Positions 55,570-64,000 of a stretch of 64,000 nucleotides of DNA are shown here, one piece after another (within the stretch, counting starts at the first letter, position 1; each line of letters begins with the position of its first letter). Location: assembly GCF_900110605.1 (NCBI RefSeq), contig NZ_FOFI01000004.1, forward strand, positions 62,001 through 126,000. Reading direction: 5' to 3'. Made by a program: the position numbers and the translations under genes. The notes under the pieces were generated by a model that had not been told where the DNA came from, searched no databases, and worked only from the letters and a program-made list of their open reading frames with translations. This DNA comes from Epilithonimonas lactis. GTDB taxonomy: Bacteria > Bacteroidota > Bacteroidia > Flavobacteriales > Weeksellaceae.

Positions 55570-57836
55570 AAAAAAGTGGCGTTCGATTTTTGCAGTCAGT
55601 GGCTTTTAAAAATCAATATGTGATCGATGATTTTTCAGGAAGTTATGCGGACAAATTCCTTTTGGATTTCTACACGACCTCACATCCGTACACACCTTTG
55701 GTCATCGGAGAAATGTCGGACAAACTGGGAATCCGTCACACAACGCCGCAACTTTTTTATATTCCGAAACAGAAAACCTTAAAGAACTTCAATGAGACTT
55801 TCGGAGACGAATTGTATTATCTGGAGGACCGACCGATGGAAACGGAGGAGAACCCGAACAAAGTTGTTGGAACAGATGAAGTGATCCTGAATCTTGTGAA
55901 AGACGAGAAATATAAGATCGATGAAAAGGCTTGGATCAAAGCACGTTTGTTCGATATGCTGATCGGCGATTGGGACAGACATCACGACCAATGGAAATTT
56001 GAAGCGAGAAAAGAAAATGGAAACGTGATCTACAGCCCAATTCCGAAAGACAGAGATCAAGCGTTTGCAAAATATGACGGTTTCATCACAGAAATCTTAA
56101 TGGAATTTCCGGAACTGAAACATATGCAAACCTTTGACAAAGAGATAGAAAGCGTGAAATGGTTTAACCGTGAGCCTTATCCGTTGGATCTGGTTTTTGC
56201 TAAGAATTCAATTCAGAAAGATTGGTTGAAAGAAGCGGAATTCATTCAAAATAATTTAACTGAAAATGATATTCGCAAGGCTTTTGAAAATTTACCGAAG
56301 GAAATTCAGGACCAGGTTTCGGAAGATCTCATCCAGAAATTATTGATCAGAAAAAGTGACCTTCAGAAATACGCATCACAATATTATAAGGTCTTGCAGG
56401 AAAAGGTGATTCTTACAGGAACCGATAAAAAAGACAAATTTGTCATCACAAGATTGCCAAACGATCAAACGGAAATCAAGATCTTCAGATTGAAAAAATC
56501 CGGCGAGGAATTGGCTTCATCCAAGATCTATCCTGGCGAAGTTACCAAAGAGATTTTGCTTTACGGGTTGGATGATGATGACGAATTTGTAGTGCAAGGC
56601 AACAACAAAACAAGCATCAGGATTGAACTTTTGGGTGGTTTGGACAATGACAAATATTCGGTCTCAAATTCCAAAAAAGTGAAGATCTACGACTACAAAA
56701 GCAAGAAGAATGATTTTGAGAATAAAGGCAGTGCAAGAGTAAAGTTGACCGATGATTACGACATCAACCAATACAATTATCGAAATCCGAAGTACAACGT
56801 TTTTACCACGTATATGAATTTCAATTTCAATCCGGATGATGCTTTGGCAATTGGTTTCAATGCAGATTATACGGTGAATGATTTTATCAAAAAACCATAT
56901 TCCCAGAAACACCATTTCTTAGCGAATTATTTCACCGGAACTGAAGGTTATGAGTTCGCTTACCAAGGCTTGTTTCCTACGCTGACAGGCGGCTGGTTCT
57001 ATGGTCTGGACACGAGAGTGACCAGTTCGCATTACATCCGAAATTTCTATGGAATCGGAAATGAGACCATTAATCCAAAAAATGAGTTTGGAACGCGTTT
57101 TAATAATGTAAGAGCGCGTGAATTTGCGTTTTCTCCTTCCATTAACTGGAACAAAAACGCAGCAACTTTCTCCGCAAAGCTGAAATATGAGATCCTTGAG
57201 ATTGCCAAAACGGCCGACCGTTATATTTCTTTGCCTGGCGTTGTGAACGAAGATGTTTTCAATGCAAAACAATTTGGAGGTGCCGATGTTTCTTTCATTT
57301 ATGAAAATTACGACAACAAAGCGAATCCAAAGTTGGGAATGAAATTCGATGTGAGAGCGGTTTACAATATCAATCTTCAAAATACGGACAGACAGTTTAC
57401 ATCATTCGAAACCGGACTTGGTTTTCTCCATTATTTGACGCAAGACCAGAAATTAGTTTGGTCATCTTATGCCAAGGCAAAATGGCTTCTAGGAAACGAT
57501 TATGAGTTCTATCAAATGTCAACCTTAGGTGGAAATACAGATTTGCGTGGCTTTCGTTTCAACCGTTTTTATGGGAAAAATTCCTTCTATCAAAGTTCTG
57601 ATCTGAGATATGAAGTGGGGAAAATCAAGAACTCGATCCTACCTTTGACGTATGGATTTTTTGGTGGATTTGATGTTGGAAGGGTTTGGGTGCCGAATGA
57701 GCATTCCAACAAATGGCACAACTCATACGGTGGTGGATTTTGGCTAAATGCCGTGGATGCAATCTCTGCAAATGTCTCCTATTTTACATCGTCCGACGGT
57801 GGAAGATTGGTTATTGGAATTGGCGGAACTTTTTAA
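55566..57836 (+). CDS. Kinase-like domain plus BamA/TamA-type barrel; likely C-terminal half of a split gene
   Basis: A 756-residue reading frame beginning at a TTG that overlaps the phosphatase stop codon by 4 bases. Residues about 1-260 carry GDWDRHHDQW (134-143) and PKDRDQAF (161-168), an arrangement resembling the catalytic DRHH and metal-binding motifs of secreted FAM20/CotH-type kinases. From about 390 onward, alternating beta strands and a GGFDVGRVW/YGGGFWLNAVDAISANVSYF end, with final GIGGTF, fit a surface-antigen outer-membrane barrel. The frame break lies in the kinase N-lobe, so a full-length ancestor of about 1225 residues is likely. No independent signal peptide exists for this half. 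Confidence 0.72.
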   Translation: MKKSGVRFLQSVAFKNQYVIDDFSGSYADKFLLDFYTTSHPYTPLVIGEMSDKLGIRHTTPQLFYIPKQKTLKNFNETFGDELYYLEDRPMETEENPNKVVGTDEVILNLVKDEKYKIDEKAWIKARLFDMLIGDWDRHHDQWKFEARKENGNVIYSPIPKDRDQAFAKYDGFITEILMEFPELKHMQTFDKEIESVKWFNREPYPLDLVFAKNSIQKDWLKEAEFIQNNLTENDIRKAFENLPKEIQDQVSEDLIQKLLIRKSDLQKYASQYYKVLQEKVILTGTDKKDKFVITRLPNDQTEIKIFRLKKSGEELASSKIYPGEVTKEILLYGLDDDDEFVVQGNNKTSIRIELLGGLDNDKYSVSNSKKVKIYDYKSKKNDFENKGSARVKLTDDYDINQYNYRNPKYNVFTTYMNFNFNPDDALAIGFNADYTVNDFIKKPYSQKHHFLANYFTGTEGYEFAYQGLFPTLTGGWFYGLDTRVTSSHYIRNFYGIGNETINPKNEFGTRFNNVRAREFAFSPSINWNKNAATFSAKLKYEILEIAKTADRYISLPGVVNEDVFNAKQFGGADVSFIYENYDNKANPKLGMKFDVRAVYNINLQNTDRQFTSFETGLGFLHYLTQDQKLVWSSYAKAKWLLGNDYEFYQMSTLGGNTDLRGFRFNRFYGKNSFYQSSDLRYEVGKIKNSILPLTYGFFGGFDVGRVWVPNEHSNKWHNSYGGGFWLNAVDAISANVSYFTSSDGGRLVIGIGGTF

Positions 57837-57845
57837 ACTAAGGTG

Positions 57846-58376
57846 ATGATAGAAACTGAACGTCTTATTCTAAAACCATATTCGTTTGATTTTGCCGAGG
57901 AGTTTTATGTTAAATTTCAGAATGATAGAGCTTACCTCGAAGATTATTTTTCCAGAACTTTAAGTGTTACCAAAACTCTCGAAGAAACCGAGTTTTACTT
58001 CAAAAAGAAAATTCAGAGTTTTCAGAATAATGAAGGTTTTTACTTTGGGATTTTTCTAAAAGATTCCGATGAATTGATTGGTCATATTTCTGTCCGAGAG
58101 ATCGATTGGAGCGTACCAAAAGGAGAGTTGGCCTATTTCATCTTCAGTGATTTTTCTGGGCATAAATATGCTTACGATGCTTTGAAAGCCTTCCGCGATT
58201 TCTGTATCAATGAAAAAGAGATGATCCGTATCTTTATGAAAATTGCACCAGACAATATTGCCAGCAAAAAAGTGGCAGAATTCTGTGGTTTTGAATTGGA
58301 AGGTTTACTGAGAAATGACTACAGAAAAAGACAGGAAGTTCTTACGGATATGTTGCTTTATTCCTTTAAGATGTAG
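57846..58376 (+). CDS. GNAT-family acetyltransferase
   Basis: About 176 residues from the ATG at 57846, preceded by an in-frame GTG that is less likely. The RimJ/RimL-type pattern is visible: ETERLILKPY at the start, GFYFGIFLKDSDELIGHISV, GELAYFIFSDFSGHKYAYDALKAF (acetyl-CoA loop) and NIASKKVAEFCGFELEGLLRN. It transfers an acetyl group to an amine, perhaps a protein N-terminus. It lies 9 bases after the barrel gene and may be in its operon. Confidence 0.85.
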   Translation: MIETERLILKPYSFDFAEEFYVKFQNDRAYLEDYFSRTLSVTKTLEETEFYFKKKIQSFQNNEGFYFGIFLKDSDELIGHISVREIDWSVPKGELAYFIFSDFSGHKYAYDALKAFRDFCINEKEMIRIFMKIAPDNIASKKVAEFCGFELEGLLRNDYRKRQEVLTDMLLYSFKM

Positions 58377-58385
58377 ATCAATTCT

Positions 58386-58847
58386 TTATTTTTTAGATTT
58401 GCGTTCGGTTACTTTTAACCAGTCAATATATTTTTTGGTAAATGATTTTTTATTATCTTTTTGAATGAAGGGAAAATAATATTCAATCAGATTGGGATTG
58501 TTTTTGCAGAATTCTAAAGTGCAATTCTGAACGCTGGTCAATTGAAAATATGGCATTCCTTCAATTTTGTCAGCGATGATGATTGCAAGTTCTCCTTTTG
58601 TCAAATTTCTTTTTAAACAATCGGATTTGACTTTTGTCAAAGTGTTATCAGTGAAAAGGTTAGCAAGTATCGGTAGCGATTTTTTGTTGGAAGCAATTAT
58701 TTTTTCTGCCTCATTGGTTTTGATAATATCAACCGAATTCTTAACTGAAATTTCATTGATCAATTGATAAATTTCATCTTTAGTTTGAGCAAAAATGAAA
58801 CTCAAATTTAAAATGAAAAATATCGATGCCAATAATTTTTTTCTCAT
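58386..58847 (-). CDS. Small exported protein of unknown function
   Basis: A 153-residue protein with a signal peptide (1-20, SFIFAQ). The mature part is mostly helical and charged, with two cysteines in the central region (QNCTLEFCKNN), possibly a disulfide. No family is recognised. The gene is convergent with the GNAT gene (10 bases apart) and downstream of the propeller-like lipoprotein on the same strand. Confidence 0.7.
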   Translation of the reverse strand: MRKKLLASIFFILNLSFIFAQTKDEIYQLINEISVKNSVDIIKTNEAEKIIASNKKSLPILANLFTDNTLTKVKSDCLKRNLTKGELAIIIADKIEGMPYFQLTSVQNCTLEFCKNNPNLIEYYFPFIQKDNKKSFTKKYIDWLKVTERKSKK

Positions 58848-58878
58848 TTCTATTTATAAAATCAAGTTAAATGGACTG

Positions 58879-59739
58879 TTATTTCAGCTTCAACTGATAG
58901 AGATTTCCCGTAATTTTCTTATCACCTTCATCTGTCATCAGGATTGTATTTTCATCTTTGAAACAAAGGCCTTCCTTCTGGGTGTGGTGATTCAGCTCAA
59001 TTTTTTCGACATCTCCGGAAAAGAAATTGTCACCTTTCCAATTGGTGAAAATCCAAACTTTATCGGAACTCAAGATTGCAACTTTATCCTTGTCTGGACT
59101 GATGTCGGCGCTCGTCACCGCACAATGATTGAACTGGTCGCAAGTCACAAAACTTCCAAGTTTCTTAGCTGGTAGTTTCTGAAGTGGGTTATTTTCAACT
59201 TCGTAAAGGACGGTCGTTCCATCAAATTTTGAACTTCTGTTTTTTGTGAACAGATAGAATTTGTTTTTAAAAATAAAGAACGATTCTACATCAAAGATCC
59301 TATCTTTTTTCTTTGGTGGAAATTCCGTCTGCTCAGGATAATAAAATTCAACGATGAACTGTGCTTTTGCTTCGTCCTTATTCAAGTCTGCTGCATTGAT
59401 TTTATAGATGGCAAGATTTTGTCGGTCGTTATCATTATTTCCAAAATCGCCGATGTAAATGTTTCCTTCGTCATCAGAGGTGAGATCTTCCCAATCATTA
59501 TTTTCAACATTTGTGATAGTGATCTGTTTTACCAATTCACCTTTTTCATTGAACCCGAAAAGAATATTGTGGTTGTGATTATCCTCAATGGTCCAGATCA
59601 AGGGCGACGCTTTTGAGATTTCTGCAGCAGATGCTTCTTTTATTTTTTTTGGTAATGAGGCGATGGTAGAAAAATTTTCCTGCGTTTGAGAACAAGAAAA
59701 TGTGATCGATAGTAAGGCTAAGAAGGAAAATACTTTCAT
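58879..59739 (-). CDS. Propeller-like lipoprotein, paralogue of the 47559 protein
   Basis: A 286-residue lipoprotein; the lipobox is ITFSC (Cys16). The motifs NDWEDLTSDDEGNIYIGDFGNN, YYPEQTEFPPKKKDRIFDVESFF and FYLFTKNRSS recur in the protein at 47559-48437, pointing to a duplicated family. A propeller-like fold is inferred. It faces queA across a hairpin terminator. Its function is unknown. Confidence 0.75.
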   Translation of the reverse strand: MKVFSFLALLSITFSCSQTQENFSTIASLPKKIKEASAAEISKASPLIWTIEDNHNHNILFGFNEKGELVKQITITNVENNDWEDLTSDDEGNIYIGDFGNNDNDRQNLAIYKINAADLNKDEAKAQFIVEFYYPEQTEFPPKKKDRIFDVESFFIFKNKFYLFTKNRSSKFDGTTVLYEVENNPLQKLPAKKLGSFVTCDQFNHCAVTSADISPDKDKVAILSSDKVWIFTNWKGDNFFSGDVEKIELNHHTQKEGLCFKDENTILMTDEGDKKITGNLYQLKLK

Positions 59740-59772
59740 ACGATGAAATTAAATAAAATATAAGACATAAAA

Positions 59773-59800
59773 AAATGCGCAACCAAAAAGCTGCGCATTT
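59773..59800 (-). terminator. Hairpin terminator after queA
   Basis: A perfect 9-bp stem (AAATGCGCA / TGCGCATTT) with a 10-base loop lies 20 bases past the queA stop on the minus strand. The run of A on the plus strand gives the T tract in that direction. Confidence 0.7.
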
Positions 59801-59819
59801 ATATTTAAAATCAAGATTC

Positions 59820-60869
59820 TTAAAGGATCAGCATCGCGTCTCCGTAAGAATAGAATTTGTATCTCTCTTTGATCGCTTCCTCATAAGCTCTCATGATGAA
59901 ATCTTTGTTGGAGAAAGCAGCGATCATCATGATCAACGTAGATTTTGGTGTGTGGAAGTTGGTGATCATTGCATTGGCAACACCGAAATCGTGTGGCGGA
60001 TAAATGAACTTGTTGGTCCAACCTCTGTAAGCCGAGATCTTTTTGTTAGAAGAAACAGACGTTTCCAAAGCTCTCATTGTAGTTGTCCCAACGGCACAAA
60101 CTCTGCGTCCTTCTTCAACAGCTTTGTTGATAATGGCAGCATTTTTCTCATCGATGATGGCTTCTTCAGATTCCATTTTGTGTTTGGAAAGATCCTCAAC
60201 CTCAATCGGGTTGAAAGTTCCTAGACCAACGTGAAGCGTGATCTCAGCGAAATCGATTCCTTTGATCTCCAATCTTTTCATCAAATGTTTTGAGAAGTGA
60301 AGACCAGCTGTTGGTGCCGCTACAGCACCTTCGATTTTTGCGTAGATCGTCTGATATCTGTCAGCATCTTCTGGTTCTACATCTCTTTTGATATATTTTG
60401 GAAGTGGCGTTTCACCGAGTTCTGTCAATTTTGCACGGAATTCCTCGTAAGAACCATCAAATAAGAATCTAAGTGTTCTTCCTCTTGATGTTGTGTTGTC
60501 GATCACTTCTGCTACAAGAGATTCGTCCTCTGTAAAGAACAATTTGTTCCCGATTCTGATCTTTCTAGCTGGATCTACCAAAACATCCCAAACGCGTGTT
60601 TCACGGTCCAATTCTCTTAATAAGAAAACTTCGATCTTAGCTCCTGTTTTTTCTTTGTTCCCAAATAATCTTGCTGGGAAAACCTTTGTATTGTTGAAAA
60701 TGAAAAGATCTTTCTCATCAAAATATTCTATAACGTCTTTGAAAAGACGGTGTGTAATAGTTTCTGTCTTTCTGTCAAGAACCATCAATCTAGCTTCGTC
60801 ACGGTTTTCTGATGGGTGTTCGGCTAGTAATTCTTCTGGCAGATCAAAATTAAAATCGGATGTCTTCAT
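59820..60869 (-). CDS. queA: QueA: S-adenosylmethionine:tRNA ribosyltransferase-isomerase
   Basis: A 349-residue enzyme that transfers the ribosyl part of SAM to preQ1 in tRNA, making epoxyqueuosine. The characteristic strands [56 protein letters not shown] and [21 protein letters not shown] are all present. The length is normal. Its -7 box is at 60911-60918 and a terminator follows at 59773-59800, so it is monocistronic. Confidence 0.96.
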   Translation of the reverse strand: MKTSDFNFDLPEELLAEHPSENRDEARLMVLDRKTETITHRLFKDVIEYFDEKDLFIFNNTKVFPARLFGNKEKTGAKIEVFLLRELDRETRVWDVLVDPARKIRIGNKLFFTEDESLVAEVIDNTTSRGRTLRFLFDGSYEEFRAKLTELGETPLPKYIKRDVEPEDADRYQTIYAKIEGAVAAPTAGLHFSKHLMKRLEIKGIDFAEITLHVGLGTFNPIEVEDLSKHKMESEEAIIDEKNAAIINKAVEEGRRVCAVGTTTMRALETSVSSNKKISAYRGWTNKFIYPPHDFGVANAMITNFHTPKSTLIMMIAAFSNKDFIMRAYEEAIKERYKFYSYGDAMLIL

Positions 60870-60910
60870 AAAATTTACGGATTTTATTGTATTAAAATAT
60901 GTTCGAATGG

Positions 60911-60918
60911 CAAAGATA
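60911..60918 (-). promoter_or_regulatory. -7 promoter box for queA
   Basis: Minus-strand TATCTTTG matches TAnnTTTG, with CTTG 20 bases upstream as a weak -33. The leader to the ATG at 60869 would be about 35 bases. No preQ1 riboswitch was recognised in it. Confidence 0.5.
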
Positions 60919-61090
60919 CAACATTAGAAAGCCTTTGTCAAGTAAAACTGACTTTTGGAAAATCAAATTGACGACATTGTGAATTATTTAATATTTTTTG
61001 GAAAATTAGTAATGTTATTTGGTGTTTTCTACAAAAAACATTTAATTTAGTGCATTTAAAAGTTGTTATCGCCAATTAATTCGCTTTGTT

Positions 61091-62977
61091 ATGAGTATTG
61101 AAAACGAAAATCCTGAAATCGAAAAACCAAATTCTGAAGTCGAGTCTGCTGAAAATCAATCAGTAGAAGAAGTGACGCCAGAAGTAGTTTCCGAAAATGA
61201 AAAACCAGAATCTGCTGAACCCGAATCCATAGAAGAAGTTACTGTAGAGGAAAAAACGGAGATTGAGGCTGAACCGGAAGCTGAACATCAGGAAATCGAG
61301 ACTGTAGAAGAAAATTACTCCAATCTTTCTTTGAAGGAAACTTTGGACGAGATGGAAAGTATCGTCAATAAAGATGATGCGCATTCTTTCTCGAAAAAAT
61401 TCAATGCCCTAAGAGATCACGCGAATCATAAAGTGGCAGACGAGGTTGAAGATAAAAAACACGAATTCTTGGAGCAAGGCAATGCAGAAGAGCATTTTGA
61501 ATTCCATCATCCGCAAGCTTCAAAACTATCTGCCTTGGTCAACATCTTCAGAGAAAAACAGGACAAATTCCATAAATCTCAGGAAGCCGACCATCAAAAA
61601 AATCTGGACGAAAGATTGGGCATTATAGAGAGACTTAAAAATCTTTATACAAATTCTGAACCTGGCGTCAATCTTTTCAAATCGATAAGAGAGATCAAAG
61701 AAGCTTGGGGAAATGCAGGACAAGTGACCAAATCCGAGTTTAAAAACCTTAACAACAATTATTTCCACCATCTGAAAATGTTCAATGAGATGTTGGATCT
61801 AAATAAAGAATTCCTTCATCAGGAATTTGCCCACAATCTGGAAAAAAGACAACACATCATCTCAAGAGCCAAAGAATTGCTTGACGAAAAAGTAGTTCAA
61901 AAAGCCTTGAATGAATTGCAATATCTTCACAAGCTTTGGAAAGAAGAAGCCGAACCTGTTGCAGAGGAATTCCGTGAGAAAACCTGGGAGGAGTTCAAAG
62001 AAGTTTCCAACAAGATCCACGAAAGAAAATCTGAGTTGATCGCCGTGATCGAATCTGAGCAATTGGAAAATCTCGAGAAGAAAACCAAGATCATCGAGGA
62101 ACTAAAAACACTTGCAAAGCCAGAATCCATCAACCATACTTATTGGCAACAAGCGATAAAGAGAGTAGAAGACCTTCGTACCGAGTTCCTTAAATTGGGA
62201 CCAGTTCCGAAGAAAGTTTCCAATCAGAACTGGACAGATTTCAAAGTGGTTTTGAGAGAGTTCAACACCGGAAAAAATGATTTCTATAAAAATCTGAAAG
62301 GTTCACAAATTCATAATCTTGAAGCAAAACAAGGCCTGATAAAAACCGCTCAGGACAATATGAATTCTGAAGATTGGGATATTGTGGTGCCACTTTTCAA
62401 AAAACTGCAGGAAGACTGGAAAACCATCGGTCACGTTCCAAGGAGCCAAGCGAACAAAGTTTGGGACGATTTCCGTGATGCCTGCAATACATTCTTCAAA
62501 AATTACAGAGAGAAAAATAACGCAACGGGCGATAACTGGAAGGAAAATTACAAAAGCAAAAAGGCACTTCTTGAAGACCTCAAAGCTTTGACAGACGAGG
62601 AAGGTTCTGTGGAGAAAATCGAGACTATCAAAAACGCTTGGAATGCGATTGGTAAAGTTCCGAAGGATAAATTGTCCATCAATACGGAATTCAACAAAAC
62701 ACTTAGAGAGAAGTTGAAACTCAACAAGATCAATGAGTTCGATCTGAAAGAGGAAAACCTTTCTGAAAGCCAGTTGACAGACAAAGCGAGAAAGATCAAA
62801 AATCAGGTTGCCGATCTGGAATCAGAGATTGTGCAGCTTGAGAACAACTTGTCATTCTTTGGTACTGCAACGCGTGATAATCCTCTATTGAAAGACACTT
62901 ACGAAAAATTAGACAGCAAAAAAGAACAGTTGGAAAGTTTGAAACTTTCGCTTCATAATATTATTGCTGGAGAATAA
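61091..62977 (+). CDS. DUF349-repeat protein
   Basis: A 628-residue protein. Residues 1-75 are very acidic (glutamate-rich, ENQSVEEVTPEV...). From about 80 to 570 it carries several DUF349 helical repeats, each marked by a W-containing segment such as IKEAWGNAGQVTKSEF, LQEDWKTIGHVPRSQANKVWDDF and IKNAWNAIGKVPKDKL. The C-terminus is coiled coil. The repeats are predicted helical bundles of unknown function, common in Bacteroidota. It is monocistronic and ends at a hairpin terminator. Confidence 0.9.
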   Translation: MSIENENPEIEKPNSEVESAENQSVEEVTPEVVSENEKPESAEPESIEEVTVEEKTEIEAEPEAEHQEIETVEENYSNLSLKETLDEMESIVNKDDAHSFSKKFNALRDHANHKVADEVEDKKHEFLEQGNAEEHFEFHHPQASKLSALVNIFREKQDKFHKSQEADHQKNLDERLGIIERLKNLYTNSEPGVNLFKSIREIKEAWGNAGQVTKSEFKNLNNNYFHHLKMFNEMLDLNKEFLHQEFAHNLEKRQHIISRAKELLDEKVVQKALNELQYLHKLWKEEAEPVAEEFREKTWEEFKEVSNKIHERKSELIAVIESEQLENLEKKTKIIEELKTLAKPESINHTYWQQAIKRVEDLRTEFLKLGPVPKKVSNQNWTDFKVVLREFNTGKNDFYKNLKGSQIHNLEAKQGLIKTAQDNMNSEDWDIVVPLFKKLQEDWKTIGHVPRSQANKVWDDFRDACNTFFKNYREKNNATGDNWKENYKSKKALLEDLKALTDEEGSVEKIETIKNAWNAIGKVPKDKLSINTEFNKTLREKLKLNKINEFDLKEENLSESQLTDKARKIKNQVADLESEIVQLENNLSFFGTATRDNPLLKDTYEKLDSKKEQLESLKLSLHNIIAGE

Positions 62978-62998
62978 ACAAGTTTATGTAAATCATAG

Positions 62999-63021
62999 AA
63001 ATCCCCTTTCGTAGGGGATTT
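62999..63021 (+). terminator. Intrinsic terminator after the DUF349 gene
   Basis: A perfect 9-bp stem (AAATCCCCT / AGGGGATTT), a 5-base loop TTCGT and a T run make a textbook intrinsic terminator about 20 bases after the stop codon. Confidence 0.85.
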
Positions 63022-63128
63022 TTTTGTTTAGTGCTTCAATGTAAATCATTATTAATACTCAAATTCAAAATAATAAAAGATATCTTCTAAAAAATTAATA
63101 TTTTTATGACCGTTTTTAAATCTGAATT

Positions 63129-64000
63129 ATGTTGAAAAAGTACTTATTTATATTATCTGCATTCCCAATTTTTAGCCTTGCTCAGGCTCCGGCGGAATAT
63201 TACTCTGGGACAGAAGATTTGTCAGGTTATGCTTTGAAGACCAAGCTTCACAATATTATCTCTACGAAGACATTCAATTATCATTATGATGATTTGAAAA
63301 CATTATATGGACAGACAGATCTTGATAAGTATTATGATTATGGTGCAGATAACACAACTTATTTATTAGATATCTATTCAAATAATCCGACTGGGACAAC
63401 TGCGTATCATTATACACTAAACAACATTATTGGAAGTGCAAATGCAGAAGGACTTGGATGGAATCGTGAGCATATGATGCCGCAAAGTTCCTTCAATAAT
63501 GCCTATCCGATGTATTCCGATTTGTTTTTCGTAATTCCGACCGACGCGAGGATCAACCAGTTGAGAAGCAATTATCCTTATGGAAAAGCAGGTTCAACGG
63601 TATATTACAATTTTACCAACGGATCAAAACAAGCTTTAAACGGAACGCCTAATGCGACTTACACAGGCAGAGTTTATGAGCCCGTTGATGAGTTCAAAGG
63701 CGATGTTGCAAGGTCTCTTTTGTATTTTGCCGTTCGATATGAAGGGAAATTAGGAAACTTCAATTTCACCACCAATGCGAACGACCCAACAAAAGACCAA
63801 AATCCTTTGGACGGAAGTGAAGAGAAAGCTTACGAAAATTGGTACATCGCGATGCTTCTTGATTGGCATCAGCAAGATCCGGTTTCGCAAAGAGAGATTG
63901 ATAGGAATAATTCGGTTTTCAATATTCAAAAAAATAGGAATCCATTTGTTGATCATCCGGAATGGGTAAGCACTATCTGGAATCAAACTTCGAATAATGT
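63129..64000 (+). CDS. Secreted endonuclease I (EndA/NucM family), C-terminus beyond the window
   Basis: Starting at the ATG 63129, the frame is open through the window end (290 codons plus 2 bases), so the C-terminus is missing. The signal peptide ends around residue 19 (PIFSLAQ). The endonuclease I motifs are visible: LGWNREHMMPQSSF (the NREH motif), YPMYSDLFFVIPTDARINQLRSNYP, and VARSLLYFAVRYEG. These enzymes are secreted or periplasmic, Mg2+-dependent nucleases of DNA and often RNA. A C-terminal T9SS signal is likely but outside the window. Confidence 0.9.
   Translation, partial: MLKKYLFILSAFPIFSLAQAPAEYYSGTEDLSGYALKTKLHNIISTKTFNYHYDDLKTLYGQTDLDKYYDYGADNTTYLLDIYSNNPTGTTAYHYTLNNIIGSANAEGLGWNREHMMPQSSFNNAYPMYSDLFFVIPTDARINQLRSNYPYGKAGSTVYYNFTNGSKQALNGTPNATYTGRVYEPVDEFKGDVARSLLYFAVRYEGKLGNFNFTTNANDPTKDQNPLDGSEEKAYENWYIAMLLDWHQQDPVSQREIDRNNSVFNIQKNRNPFVDHPEWVSTIWNQTSNN

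Noticed and set aside
54100-55575. Programmed frameshift at the phosphatase/kinase-like junction
   Set aside because: The stop codon comes before the A run, and no classical slippery heptamer is in the needed frame. A one-base deletion or sequencing error, or TTGA coupling, explains the break more simply.
60870-61090. A preQ1 riboswitch in front of queA
   Set aside because: queA is often not riboswitch-controlled in this phylum. The leader between the -7 box and ATG is only about 35 bases and shows no preQ1 aptamer-like hairpin.
1-64000. tRNA, rRNA or CRISPR arrays
   Set aside because: I saw no cloverleaf-like stretch with a 3' CCA context, no rRNA sequence and no evenly spaced direct repeats other than the short array at 27703-27742.

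Overview
The window looks like chromosomal DNA of a low-GC Flavobacteriia species, most likely Chryseobacterium or a close Weeksellaceae relative. Evidence: a type IX secretion (T9SS) C-terminal signal on the first large protein, a TonB receptor/DUF4249 pair, a DUF349 protein, -7 promoter boxes of the Bacteroidota type (TAnnTTTG) without Shine-Dalgarno sequences, and very AT-rich intergenic DNA. I see 56 protein genes, two of them cut by the window edges, and no rRNA, tRNA or CRISPR array.

Layout. 1-9.3 kb: the start of a probable PAS kinase (minus strand), a 1190-residue T9SS-secreted protein with two tandem FISUMP-like domains, small lipoprotein and membrane genes, an alpha/beta hydrolase, and a TonB receptor/DUF4249 pair. 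9.3-13.5 kb: minus-strand sensory genes, comprising a histidine kinase with a complete LOV blue-light motif, its single-domain response regulator, and a GAF/PAS hybrid kinase. 13.6-18.1 kb: small DUF genes, a dehydrogenase, an S41 protease and an AraC regulator. 18.2-23 kb: an S24-type repressor with its own palindromic operator, divergent from a patatin phospholipase / peptidoglycan amidase / unknown-protein operon. 23-30.6 kb: a TetR regulator, a dehydratase-like NAD(P) protein, and a porin-Dabb-cupin operon divergent from an OmpR/HK two-component system, with an 11-bp-period repeat array between them. 32.4-38.3 kb: a five-gene operon for ergothioneine synthesis and probable uptake (egtD, egtB, an EgtU/V-like ABC importer, an EgtE-like lyase). 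38.4-44.1 kb: type II NADH dehydrogenase, an SDR with altered catalytic residues, and a GIDE-like/LemA membrane operon. 44.2-54 kb: a PAS kinase, polyprenyl synthase, RlmN, a GAF protein and an HD domain fused to a Pycsar-type membrane effector. 54.1-64 kb: a secreted phosphatase / kinase-like / beta-barrel pair that is probably one frameshifted gene, a GNAT enzyme, lipoproteins, QueA, a DUF349 protein, and the start of an endonuclease I gene.

The regions most worth a second look are the ergothioneine operon with its linked importer, the repressor-controlled phospholipase/amidase module, the phosphatase/kinase-like/barrel locus with its frame break, the HD-PycTM fusion, the LOV kinase pair, and the repeat array at 27703-27742.
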